The notes below the pieces were generated by a model, which was given only the letters and a program-made list of their open reading frames with translations, was not told the DNA's origin and made no database searches. This document shows positions 36,279 to 44,271 of a stretch of DNA of 64,000 bases, piece by piece; positions within the stretch are counted from its first letter, which is position 1, and each line of letters begins with the position of its first letter. The stretch lies in the NCBI RefSeq assembly GCF_014645655.1, contig NZ_BMMD01000006.1, forward strand, positions 88,377-152,376. Direction: 5' to 3'. The DNA is from Agromyces bauzanensis. Lineage in GTDB: Bacteria > Actinomycetota > Actinomycetes > Actinomycetales > Microbacteriaceae. The position numbers and the translations under genes were made by a program.

Positions 36279-36984
36279 AGTCGACGGTCGAGCCACGACG
36301 GAGCGCCGGCGAGTCGACGCCCACTGAGCCGTCAGGGTCTGCTCAGCCGGCGCAGAACAAGTTCGGCTCACCCGCCTACGACGTGTCCACCGACATCGCG
36401 ACCATCCCTCGACCGGTCGATGACCACTGCTTCGGAGCGCCGATAATGCACATTATGTCGGATAGAGTTAACTGCCACACTCTCCCGGTCCACCACTGCT
36501 GCCCGTTGCAGCGAACCTGTCATTCTTGCCAACCGACGTGCCAATCCCCGGATTCCGGGGCTTTGAAACCCAGATGTCAACTGGTCGAGCCGCTTCACGG
36601 CGCCTACCCGTGGGCGCGTTCCGTCCCCGCGCTCGCGCCGCAGTCCGAAACGGCGAACTAACCTGTGAGTCCGCTGGGAACGCCTAGACTATTGCGCTGC
36701 AACCCTGATTCGGGATCCTTCTGGCAAGGCTTGGGGCGGGGGTGGCACGTGCGAACAGTACGGAACCTGCTGCCGGCCGCGCGCGCGATATGCCGGACTG
36801 CCGACTCCCCCGAGCCGCGGAACCTGAGCATGCGGGAGTTCGAGACCGCGTCCACTCTGCGGATGGGATGAACACGGGCAGATGCAGGTCTGCGCCGACG
36901 CTCGGAGCGATCTCGGGACCGGGCCGCTCATTCCTGTTTCCTGACTCTGACCACGTCAGATGTATGCCGGAGGTGGCACCGTCG
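36279..36984. other. Gene-free stretch containing a dif-like site
   Basis: No convincing gene on either strand; the open frames have poor coding texture. It holds the dif-like site at 36436-36463 and a CCCCGGA-T-TCCGGGG palindrome at 36546-36560. A TAGACT hexamer at 36687 has no gene after it. Base composition is slightly less G/C-rich and less periodic than the surrounding genes. Confidence 0.5.
36436..36463 (+). other. dif-like XerC/XerD recombination site
   Basis: A 28-base site with the dif layout. The left arm AGCGCCGATAA (11) and six-base centre TGCACA precede the right arm TTATGTCGGAT (11). The ATAA-N6-TTATGT core matches E. coli dif (CATAA-TGTATA-TTATGT), and GCCGATAA resembles actinobacterial dif left arms as I recall them. 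The right-arm outer bases (CGGAT) depart from the usual. It may be the chromosomal dif, or a XerCD-dependent attachment site. Confidence 0.6.
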
Positions 36985-37377
36985 TCAGGCGGTACCGACC
37001 GTTAGGTCAACCAGGAGCATCACGCCGACAGCCACCGCCAGCCCGCCGCCGACCCAGACCGCGGTCCGGAGCACCCGCCCCTTGGTAATGGCTGCGTAGG
37101 TCACTGCAAGCCCGGTCAGGAAGAACTACAACACCACGAGGACGAACGAGGCCATGACGATGTTGCCGCGTTCCTCCTCCGCCTTCATCGCAGCGGCGTC
37201 CCCGTACTCTGCGATCGACGCCGTATACGACTGGTACTCATCAATGCTCAGCGCGAGCAGTCCCGTGACAAAGAACAGCGGCAGCAAGGCCAAGACCGCC
37301 GCCACCACGCTCGTGACCAGATTCCGGTTCGATCCTCTGCGTCGCATTTCGGCGGCGTTGGTCCGCAGGTTGGTCAC
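36985..37377 (-). pseudogene. Small membrane protein gene interrupted by an amber codon
   Basis: From ATG 37377 (MTNLRTNAAEMRRRGSNRNL) the frame encodes a membrane helix (VVAAVLALLPLFFVTGLLAL), a polar segment and the start of a second helix (MASFVLVVL). It then reaches TAG at 37126-37128. The same frame continues beyond it with FFLTGLAVTYAAITKGRVLR, then VWVGGGLAVAVGVMLLVDL, to a TGA at 36985-36987. Hydrophobicity and frame persist across the stop, so one substitution (for example TTG to TAG) has split a 130-residue three-helix protein. If the 83-residue product is stable it may still be functional. Family not recognised. Confidence 0.6.
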
Positions 37378-37600
37378 GGACGCGAGCCTATCGGGAGCAC
37401 ACCGGCCGACGACTCAAGTCGGTGATCCTGCCCACCCAAGGATCGTCCAGTGTGTCTCGCGGGCTACGGAGTTGACGTCTGCGATGGCACGACATCCTCG
37501 CCGAGCGTGACACCACGGATGTCAAACCCCTGATCAGAGAGGATCGCTCGCTGACATCTCTGTAGGCACCGGGCAACCACTGCCCTTTGACTCGAAGCAC

Positions 37601-38536
37601 TCACTGAATCCAGGCGAGGACCTCGCGTGGAATACGACCGCTCATGGCAGCGCGCATGTGCCCCATGCCCTCGAACCAGACCACAGTGCAGTCAGGGATG
37701 CCCGCCGCTGTCTCCCTGACGATATCGGGTGTGAAGAACTGATCGCTGTCGCCACAGAGTAGAAGGACTGGCACCGTGATACGCCCCAGCACGCCGCGGG
37801 CGTCGAAGGATGCTTCGGCATCTCCCTCCACGAGCAGGTCGCCGGCAGGGATGTGGGAATTCGCGAACATTCGGCCGACGAGGGGGCCGAGCCGGTGCCG
37901 CAGTCCGGCCATCTCGTCACCGCGGAGGACGTACTCGAGGGCGATGGCACCGGCATCGCTGAACCGTCCCTCTGCGCGCGCTCGCGCCCATCGCCGGTCC
38001 AGTTCCCGTCCGCTGTCCGTGATCGTCGCAGCGGCGAGCGCGAGGACCACGCGGCCGGTCAGGGCGGCATGATCGGCCGCGAGGTAGATCGCGATCATCC
38101 CGCCATAGGATTCGCCGATGACCACGTCGACGTGCCCGCCGAGCTCCTCGCGGATGAACCGCGCGTAGTCGTCAGCCATGTCGGCGACCGTGTGGCCCAC
38201 GGGCATGTTGCGACGCCTGCACACCTGCCACACCGTGTACCCGGCCTCCGTATACGGCTTGAGTTGCCCCAGGATTCCCTTCCTTGCAAGGCCGCCTGTC
38301 GGGATCTCACTGCCGGGCCCGCCGGGGATGAAGAGGATCGTCTTGCGCCCGTCACCGAGCACCGCGTACTCCATTCCGTTGGCGGCGACTGCAACCCGAG
38401 GTGTGGACGCATCGACCCTCGCGCGTTCGCGCCGTGCCACGAGAACGCCTGCCGCACCAATCGCGGCGAGTAGGGCGAATGCGCCGACGAGCCACACGGC
38501 TCGCCTACGCCCCGTTTGGTGTGCAGTTGTCGCCAT
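37601..38536 (-). CDS. Membrane-anchored alpha/beta hydrolase
   Basis: 311 residues from ATG 38536. An N-terminal anchor helix (AVWLVGAFALLAAIGAAGVL) follows a basic segment. The hydrolase core has the oxyanion loop (ILFIPGGPGSE), nucleophile elbow VVIGESYGGMIAIY (GESYG), acid LLLCGDSDQFFTPDI and catalytic His in FEGMGHMRAAM. The active site would face outward. It is probably an esterase/peptidase-like enzyme; the substrate is not readable. No operon partner. Confidence 0.88.
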   Translation of the reverse strand: MATTAHQTGRRRAVWLVGAFALLAAIGAAGVLVARRERARVDASTPRVAVAANGMEYAVLGDGRKTILFIPGGPGSEIPTGGLARKGILGQLKPYTEAGYTVWQVCRRRNMPVGHTVADMADDYARFIREELGGHVDVVIGESYGGMIAIYLAADHAALTGRVVLALAAATITDSGRELDRRWARARAEGRFSDAGAIALEYVLRGDEMAGLRHRLGPLVGRMFANSHIPAGDLLVEGDAEASFDARGVLGRITVPVLLLCGDSDQFFTPDIVRETAAGIPDCTVVWFEGMGHMRAAMSGRIPREVLAWIQ

Positions 38537-38734
38537 TGGCCCTCCCCCAGGGCGGTCGACCTCCGAGTGGCCCCACCACTCATAGAGGCCATGATCCCGC
38601 ACACAGGTGGTTCACGCTAGAGACACGCGAGCTGCGAGCGCCCGGTGAACCCGCCCACGAAGTCGCCTCATCTGCGACACCGTAAGTGTTTCGCAACCCA
38701 AAGCCATACGAGACGTCTCACCACTGCGGACAGA

Positions 38735-39505
38735 TCAATGTCGACGGTCGATGTCAGGACCACCCGTCGTCGCCGCAACCGGTCTGTCGTGTTGTCCGGT
38801 GGGTGTTTCGCGGGCAACCCGCAGCAAGTGCGGGATGAGCAGTATCAACCAGACGGCGGTGGGAAGAAGGGACACCATGGCAATGGTCAGTCCGACCGGG
38901 CCGGCATTCGCGGGGACGAGCATGGTCAGTCCGGTGAGGATGCCGACGAGGCCGGGCAACCGGCCGAAGATGTGGTGCCGCACCATCATGGCCGAGAAGA
39001 GGAGGGTACTGATCGCACCGAGTATGTAGCTGGTTGCGAACGTGCCGCCGTTGTAGAGGGTGAGCAGGGTCGTGCCTGCCGCCAGCAGTGCGGCCTTGTC
39101 GGTTGCGGAGGTCGCTGCGGCGTACTCGTTGCTCAGCATCCACATCGAGAAGGTGGCTTCGCGGGAGACGACCAGGAGTACGACACTGAAGAGGCCGAAG
39201 ACCAGTGCCAGCAGCCCCCACGCGGGGGCTACCCGGCGGACCACCACGTACAACGCCAGGTAGAAGGGGATCATGACGAGGTAGTCGAGAGTCAGGAGGA
39301 GGTCGAGGTCGAGCAGGCCGAGCAGCGGGTTGTCCTGGAACAACGCGAAGAAGCCCTCGACAGTGCTGGGTGGTGGGCTGAGGATGAAGACGGCTGCTTG
39401 GAGGGGGATCATCACCACCACGAACACCGCTGCGGCGGCGCCGAGCCTGACCAACCCTCGCCATCCAGTGCCGACCGGCTCCATCGTTCTGGCTTCAACG
39501 GTCAT
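38735..39505 (-). CDS. DUF4386-like multi-pass membrane protein
   Basis: 256 residues, about seven membrane helices: LGAAAAVFVVVMIPLQAAVF, LDYLVMIPFYLALYVVVRRV, AWGLLALVFGLFSVVLLVVS, GGTFATSYILGAISTLLFSA, LPGLVGILTGLTMLVPANAG and AMVSLLPTAVWLILLIPHLL. It fits the DUF4386 type of uncharacterised membrane proteins, without known motifs. It starts 30 bases after the SRPBCC gene ends, so the two form an operon. A longer in-frame start (39676) overlaps that gene and is rejected. Confidence 0.8.
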   Translation of the reverse strand: MTVEARTMEPVGTGWRGLVRLGAAAAVFVVVMIPLQAAVFILSPPPSTVEGFFALFQDNPLLGLLDLDLLLTLDYLVMIPFYLALYVVVRRVAPAWGLLALVFGLFSVVLLVVSREATFSMWMLSNEYAAATSATDKAALLAAGTTLLTLYNGGTFATSYILGAISTLLFSAMMVRHHIFGRLPGLVGILTGLTMLVPANAGPVGLTIAMVSLLPTAVWLILLIPHLLRVARETPTGQHDRPVAATTGGPDIDRRH

Positions 39506-39534
39506 CTCCGCGCCTCCCGCGTCATTCGTATTGG

Positions 39535-39981
39535 TCACGAGGTGCGAGGCGCGGCGTCGGCCTCGAGTCTGCGCTTCAGCCCGGTCCAGATCTTGCGCTC
39601 CATGCGTCGACCGACCGGTCCCACCAGGGGACCGAGCATCCGGAACCATCCCTTGGGGTGTACCTGCCAGTCCCACACCATGAGCGTGGCGTCAGTGTCG
39701 GTGGTGAAGGTCAGCGTCCCGGAGGTCTCCATGATCGAGCTGGTGGTCAGCGAACCCAGCCGGTGGGGGCGGTCGAACTCGGTCAGCTCCACGAGCATGT
39801 CCATGCCGGCGTTGCCCATGCGTGCACGAAATCTGGTGCCGAGTCCAATGGGCTCGGGGGTCAGCAATTCGACCTGAGACATGGCGGTGTTGAACGAGGG
39901 CTCGTTTCGCGAATCGGCCACCGTGTCGAAGACCTGCTCCGGCGGTGCCGCGATCCGCACGCTCCCAGTGACATGAGCCAC
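39535..39981 (-). CDS. SRPBCC family protein
   Basis: 148 residues with the START/SRPBCC helix-grip fold: VTGSVRIAAPPEQVFDTVAD, SRNEPSFNTAMSQVELLTPE, GTRFRARMGNAGMDMLVELT, FDRPHRLGSLTTSSIMETSG, ATLMVWDWQVHPKGWFRMLG and a long C-terminal helix. The family binds hydrophobic ligands or acts as a polyketide cyclase/lipid carrier. It is first in a two-gene operon with the DUF4386 gene and divergent from the ArsR-AHSA1 gene. Confidence 0.88.
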   Translation of the reverse strand: MAHVTGSVRIAAPPEQVFDTVADSRNEPSFNTAMSQVELLTPEPIGLGTRFRARMGNAGMDMLVELTEFDRPHRLGSLTTSSIMETSGTLTFTTDTDATLMVWDWQVHPKGWFRMLGPLVGPVGRRMERKIWTGLKRRLEADAAPRTS

Positions 39982-40075
39982 CTGTTCAGGCTATACGGCT
40001 CTTGCCCGTTGAGGGGGCCGAGGAACTTCGAACTCCCCCGAGCGGGCGACCCCGCGATGTGGCGGGGAATATTCC

Positions 40076-40105
40076 TTGACACGAATAGTCATGACCGAGA
40101 ATACT
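40076..40105 (+). promoter_or_regulatory. Promoter of the ArsR-AHSA1 gene with direct repeats
   Basis: TTGACA (40076-40081) and AATACT (40100-40105) are 18 bases apart, and the ATG at 40113 follows after seven bases, implying a leaderless mRNA. GAATAGTCAT and GAATACTCAT (15-base offset) form a near-perfect direct repeat across the -10 region and are candidate ArsR-type operator half-sites. Confidence 0.6.
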
Positions 40106-40112
40106 CATCTGC

Positions 40113-40982
40113 ATGCACGAAAGGCTCGCCGCCCTCGCCGATCCCGCCCGCTGGCGCATCGTCGAGCTCCTCGCCGAGCGTCCGCGAGCGGTGGGTGTCG
40201 TCGCCTCCCTCACCGGGTTGCGCCAACCGCAGGCGACCAAGCACCTGCAGACCCTCGAACGGGCAGGGCTCGTGGTCGCCCGGCGGTTCGGGCAGCGTCG
40301 CATCTACGCGCTGCAGGTCGACGCGGTGCAGTCCGTGATCGCCGAACTCATGCGGGTCGCGGCGATCGCCCACGAGAATCGCGCCAACCGGGAGACGTAC
40401 GACCAATACGCCAGCCAGGTGGACGCCGAAGTGCTCGCCGCCGATCGCGACCGTTGGGCCGACGAGCGGGAGTACGTCTTCCGTCGCACGCTCACCGCGT
40501 CGCGTGACACCGTCTGGAGGCACCTCACGCTGCCCGAGCTGGTGCCCGAGTGGTGGGCGACCGACGGCCTGCGGCTCTCGCACATCGAGTTCAGCACCCG
40601 GCCGGGCGACCGCCTCGTGCAGCTGTACACCGGTGACGACGTCGGCGAGGGTGCCGATTCCGTCATCGGTCGTGCTGAGGGCGTCGTCGAATCCGTCACC
40701 CCGGCTGAGCGGTTGGCATTCCGCCTCTCCCCCGTGCTGCCTGACGGGAGCACCGCGTTCAACGGTCACTACACGTACTCGCTGACCGAGGCCGGCGAGA
40801 ACACCGAGCTCGAGGTGCGACTGCGCATCAGCGACAGCACGGTGCCGTCCGCGGAGTTCATCGCGGGCGTGCAGCTGGGCTGGGATCAGTGCCTCGACAA
40901 GCTCGCCGCGGCCGTGGCGGTGAGCACTTCCCGTAACACCACCACCATGAACACCATCACCAGTAAGGAAACGGATGACTGA
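40113..40982 (+). CDS. ArsR-type regulator fused to an AHSA1/SRPBCC domain
   Basis: 289 residues. Residues 1-85 are an ArsR winged helix (ERLAALADPARWRIVELLAE, GLRQPQATKHLQTLERAGLV) lacking metal-binding cysteines. Residues 115-270 are an AHSA1-like SRPBCC domain (YVFRRTLTASRDTVWRHLTL, EWWATDGLRLSHIEFSTRPG, ERLAFRLSPVLPDGSTAFNG, QLGWDQCLDKLAA). Regulator and effector are normally adjacent genes, as at 43.9-44.9 kb; here they are one polypeptide. The SRPBCC part may sense a small hydrophobic ligand. The next gene overlaps its end, so both are co-transcribed. Confidence 0.9.
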   Translation: MHERLAALADPARWRIVELLAERPRAVGVVASLTGLRQPQATKHLQTLERAGLVVARRFGQRRIYALQVDAVQSVIAELMRVAAIAHENRANRETYDQYASQVDAEVLAADRDRWADEREYVFRRTLTASRDTVWRHLTLPELVPEWWATDGLRLSHIEFSTRPGDRLVQLYTGDDVGEGADSVIGRAEGVVESVTPAERLAFRLSPVLPDGSTAFNGHYTYSLTEAGENTELEVRLRISDSTVPSAEFIAGVQLGWDQCLDKLAAAVAVSTSRNTTTMNTITSKETDD

Positions 40983-41580
40983 GAACGGACGCCGCGTGGT
41001 CGTCAACACCAACGTGAGCATCGACGGTTATTATCATGGCCCCGGCGGCCCCCAGGACATGGGCTTCGTGATGCCATATGCGATCACGGATGCCGCGCGC
41101 GACCACCTCACGCGGCTGTGGGAGCCCGCCACCACGGCGCTGCTGGGACGCACGAACGCCGAGGGATTCCTGGCCTATTGGCCGCCCGTCGCCGACCAGG
41201 CCGATGCCGACCCGCGCGACCGCGGCTACGCCGCCTGGCTCCGCGATGCCGACAAGGTCGTGCTCTCGAGCACCCTCACCGAGTCGCCATGGGAGCGCAC
41301 CCGGATCTTCAACGAGCCCGCCGAAGACGTCGTCGACCGCCTGAAGGCGGAAGACGGCGGCGACATCGTCGTGTTCTCGAGCGCGAGCGTCATCAAGGCA
41401 CTGCTCGCCGCGGATCGCGTCGACCGGCTCTCGTTCATGATCTTCCCCGAGATCCTCGGCGGCGGTGCACGCATGTTCGAGGAGGGACTGCCGGCATCGA
41501 AGTGGAGGCTCGCGACCGCCGTGAGCGGCGAGCACGGGGCCGTCGCGCTCGTCTACGACCGGCTGCGCGCCGCCGACTGA
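40975..41580 (+). CDS. Dihydrofolate reductase family protein (RibD C-terminal-like)
   Basis: 201 residues: VVVNTNVSIDGYYHGPGG, DHLTRLWEPATTALLGRTNA, KVVLSSTLTESPWERTRIFN and SVIKALLAADRVDRLSFMIF with FPEILGGGARMFEEG. These are the landmarks of the YyaP/RibD-C-like dihydrofolate reductase-fold proteins, which are NADPH-binding and of mostly unknown activity. It starts eight bases before the upstream gene ends, forming an operon with the ArsR-AHSA1 fusion. True folate reductase activity is not implied. Confidence 0.9.
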   Translation: MTENGRRVVVNTNVSIDGYYHGPGGPQDMGFVMPYAITDAARDHLTRLWEPATTALLGRTNAEGFLAYWPPVADQADADPRDRGYAAWLRDADKVVLSSTLTESPWERTRIFNEPAEDVVDRLKAEDGGDIVVFSSASVIKALLAADRVDRLSFMIFPEILGGGARMFEEGLPASKWRLATAVSGEHGAVALVYDRLRAAD

Positions 41581-41584
41581 GCAG

Positions 41585-43726
41585 TCAACGGGTGAGGATC
41601 ACGAGTTGCTCAGTCGCCCGGGTCATCGCGACGTAACGATCGACGGCGCCCTCGGTGCCGGTTCCGAACGCCTGAGGGTCGACGAGCACGACGAGGTCGA
41701 ACTCGAGCCCCTTCGAATGCTCCGGCCGCAACGAGCGGACCCGCGACGTCGAGGCGAACGACGAATCCCCGATGACGCACGCGATTCCTTCCGGATGCGT
41801 GGCGAGCCACGTCTCCACGATCGAGTCCAGTTCCGGCCTCGACGCATGCACGACCGGACGGCCGTTGCTCCGGATCGACGTCGGCACGTTGGCATCCGGA
41901 AGCGCTGCTCGGATCACCGGCTCAGCCTCCGCCATCACCTCCGCCGGCGTGCGGTGGTTGATGCTCAGCGAGGAGAGTTCCACCCGCCCCAGCCCGACTC
42001 GCTGCAGTCGCTCCTGCCAGGACTCTGCGAAGCCGTGCCGGGCCTGGGCCCGGTCCCCCACGACGGTGAAGCTTCGTGACGGGCAACGGCGCAGCAGCAT
42101 CTGCCACTCCGCATCGGTGAGTTCCTGAGCCTCGTCGACGATCACGTGCGCGAACGGACCGGCGAGCAGGTCGGGGTCGGTGCTCGGGAGGCCCGCTTCG
42201 TCGTCAAGGGTGTTCTGGAAGTCCCGCCCCCGCAGCATCGTCATGACGAGCATCTCGGAATCGTCGGCAGCGATCAGGTCGTCGACCACGTCGGCCATGC
42301 GCTGCCGATCGGCGGCGAGGGCCGCCTCCCGCCGGCGTCGGCGGCGTGCGGCATCGGGGTCGCCGATGCGCTGCCGAGCCGCGTCGAGGAAGGGCAGGTC
42401 CGACACCGTCCAACTCCGGGCATCAGCGCGCTGCAGCATGCCGACCTGCTCGGAACTCAGCCACGGAGCGCACCTCCGCAGGTAGGCGGGCACCGTCCAC
42501 AGGTCTCCGACGACGCCAGCCGGGTCGAGCAGCGGCCATGCCTTCGCGAACGTCGCGGCGAGCGATTCGTTCTGCAGCAGCGACCGTCGGACAAGATGCG
42601 GCGGCACCTCCTCGTCCTCGAACTGGTCGATCAGGATGTCGAGCAAGGCCTCCCACACCTCGTCACGCGCGTCGTTGTGCGCCGTCCCGGGCTCCACCGC
42701 ATCGAAGGCCTCGGCCCACTCGGCGGGACCGAGCCACAGGTCGGCCCAGGGCGTCTCGACCGTCAGTTCCTCGGCGGGTGACTCCTCGTAGAACCTGACG
42801 GCCGCCTCGACCGCGCCGACGAGTTCCGCCGACGACTTGAGCACCGCGACATCCGGGTCCGGCTCCGTTCGTGCCGTCGCCCCTTCGGTGACGAGATCGC
42901 TGAGCGTGCAGATCTGCACGCTCTCCTCACCGAGGCTCGGCAGCACGTCGTCGACGTACGCCAGGTAGGCCGGGGTGGGACCGACGAACAGTACTCCCCC
43001 ATGGCTCGGCGCGAGGCGCGGGTCCGCGTAGAGGAGAAAGGCCGCGCGGTGCAGCGCGACCACGGTCTTGCCGGTGCCTGGTCCACCGTCGACCACGAGC
43101 GCGCCACGGGAGCCGGCACGGATGATCGCGTCCTGATCGGCCTGGATCGTGCTGAGCACGTCCCGCATCCGGGGCGATCGGCTGCTGCCCAAGCTCGCGA
43201 TGAACGCCGACTGGTCGTCGAGCGCCGCGTTCCGAACCAGGCCATCGGGCGTGAACACCTCGTCCCAGTAGTCGCTGATCCGGCCTCCGGTCCACCGGTA
43301 CCTCCGGCGGCTCACGAGGCCCATCGGCTTCGCGTGGGTCGCGGCGAAGAATGGCTCGGCGGCAGGCGTCCGCCAGTCCACCAGGAGACGGCGGCCGCTC
43401 GCATCCGTGAGCCCCCGGCGACCGATGTAGATCGTCTCGCCGTCGTCGCCGACGATGCGGCCGAGGCACAGGTCGAGGCCGAACCGACGCAGCAGGCGCA
43501 GCTGCGCCGTCAGCCGATGGATCTCGAGGTCGCGATCCAACGCCGCCTGCCCGATGCCGCCGCCGGACCTGCGCGCGGCGTCGAGGCGTCGCGTCAGCTC
43601 TGCGGTCGACTCCTCGATGCTCTCGGCGATGGCTTCGAAATGCCGCTCGTCGGCGGCGATCAACGCCGGGTCGGCCTTCGCGGCGAGGCGATCGGGAAGG
43701 TTGAACGCGCGCTGATTCGCAGTCAC
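41585..43726 (-). CDS. helR: HelR, RNA polymerase-recycling motor ATPase (rifampicin tolerance)
   Basis: 713 residues from GTG 43726. It matches the actinobacterial HelD-like HelR group: an N-terminal coiled-coil arm (ADERHFEAIAESIEESTAEL, LEIHRLTAQLRLLRRFGLDL), the GRRGLTDASGRRLLVDWRTP region, Walker A in VVDGGPGTGKTVVALHR, motif II VIVDEAQELTDAEWQ, the SLSINHRTPAEVMAEAEPVI segment and the C-terminal VAMTRATEQLVIL. HelR displaces stalled or rifampicin-bound RNA polymerase in Streptomyces and Mycobacterium abscessus. A rifamycin-associated element stands 26-44 bases upstream of the start. The ATG at 43774 lies upstream of that element and is rejected as the start. Confidence 0.94.
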   Translation of the reverse strand: MTANQRAFNLPDRLAAKADPALIAADERHFEAIAESIEESTAELTRRLDAARRSGGGIGQAALDRDLEIHRLTAQLRLLRRFGLDLCLGRIVGDDGETIYIGRRGLTDASGRRLLVDWRTPAAEPFFAATHAKPMGLVSRRRYRWTGGRISDYWDEVFTPDGLVRNAALDDQSAFIASLGSSRSPRMRDVLSTIQADQDAIIRAGSRGALVVDGGPGTGKTVVALHRAAFLLYADPRLAPSHGGVLFVGPTPAYLAYVDDVLPSLGEESVQICTLSDLVTEGATARTEPDPDVAVLKSSAELVGAVEAAVRFYEESPAEELTVETPWADLWLGPAEWAEAFDAVEPGTAHNDARDEVWEALLDILIDQFEDEEVPPHLVRRSLLQNESLAATFAKAWPLLDPAGVVGDLWTVPAYLRRCAPWLSSEQVGMLQRADARSWTVSDLPFLDAARQRIGDPDAARRRRRREAALAADRQRMADVVDDLIAADDSEMLVMTMLRGRDFQNTLDDEAGLPSTDPDLLAGPFAHVIVDEAQELTDAEWQMLLRRCPSRSFTVVGDRAQARHGFAESWQERLQRVGLGRVELSSLSINHRTPAEVMAEAEPVIRAALPDANVPTSIRSNGRPVVHASRPELDSIVETWLATHPEGIACVIGDSSFASTSRVRSLRPEHSKGLEFDLVVLVDPQAFGTGTEGAVDRYVAMTRATEQLVILTR

Positions 43727-43751
43727 GATCGACGATTCTCGGCCACGACCC

Positions 43752-43770
43752 CCGTCTTGCGGCAAGTCCC
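43752..43770 (-). promoter_or_regulatory. Rifamycin-associated element (RAE) upstream of helR
   Basis: CCGTCTTGCGGCAAGTCCC, with the exact palindromic core CTTGCGGCAAG at 43756-43766. As I recall, the published actinobacterial RAE is GGGGCTTGCGGCAAGGCCC. The core matches and the TCCC flank matches the minus-strand GGG. Its position just before a helR gene is the expected one. Confidence 0.85.
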
Positions 43771-43877
43771 CCACCCACCGTTAAACTGGAAATGCGAGGA
43801 GATCCAGGGCTTCGGATGCCCCATCGCCCGTCTGTTACCGATAGCGCAGCACGAACTCGCCGCGCCATCCTGAACAT

Positions 43878-43912
43878 AAGTCTGGACTTAAATAAGTCTC
43901 GGCTGATACGCT
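43878..43912 (+). promoter_or_regulatory. Operator and promoter region of the second arsR gene
   Basis: AAGTC-TG-GACTT (43878-43889) is an inverted repeat, and a third AAGTCT follows at 43894-43899. TACGCT at 43907-43912 stands six bases before GTG 43919. The repeats next to a -10 element are the expected layout of an autoregulated ArsR-type operator. Confidence 0.5.
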
Positions 43913-43918
43913 CCCCCT

Positions 43919-44269
43919 GTGCACGCGTTCGACATCCTCGGAGACCCGGTGCGCCGGCGGATCCTCGAGTTGCTCCTCGAGGACGAGCAGTCGTCGGGCC
44001 AGATCGTGGCTGTCATCGCCTCGGAATTCGGCATCAGCCAACCCGCGGTCTCGCAGCACCTGCGTGTGCTGCGAGAGAACGGTTTCGCGCGCGTTCGCGC
44101 GGAGGGCACTCGCCGCCTCTACGCCGTGGAGGCTGCGCCCCTGCAGGACGTGGATCGCTGGCTCGAGCCATTCCGTGCCTTCTGGAATCAGCGACTCGAT
44201 GCGCTCGGCACCGAGCTCGCCAGGGGGCGCCGTGACGAGCGCAAATCTCACTCCTCGAACGAAGACTGA
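43919..44269 (+). CDS. ArsR family winged-helix regulator
   Basis: 116 residues: FDILGDPVRRRILELLLEDE, VIASEFGISQPAVSQHLRVL, GFARVRAEGTRRLYAVEAAP and WLEPFRAFWNQRLDALGTEL. No cysteines are present for metal sensing. It belongs to the non-metal ArsR group that is typically paired with an AHSA1/SRPBCC gene, which follows two bases after the stop but is frameshifted. The GTG start is supported by the -10 hexamer six bases upstream. Confidence 0.92.
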   Translation: MHAFDILGDPVRRRILELLLEDEQSSGQIVAVIASEFGISQPAVSQHLRVLRENGFARVRAEGTRRLYAVEAAPLQDVDRWLEPFRAFWNQRLDALGTELARGRRDERKSHSSNED

Positions 44270-44271
44270 CC

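Noticed and set aside
36546-36560. CCCCGGA-T-TCCGGGG palindrome considered as a terminator
   Set aside because: The one-base centre cannot form a hairpin loop without opening the stem, there is no U-tract, and no gene ends nearby.
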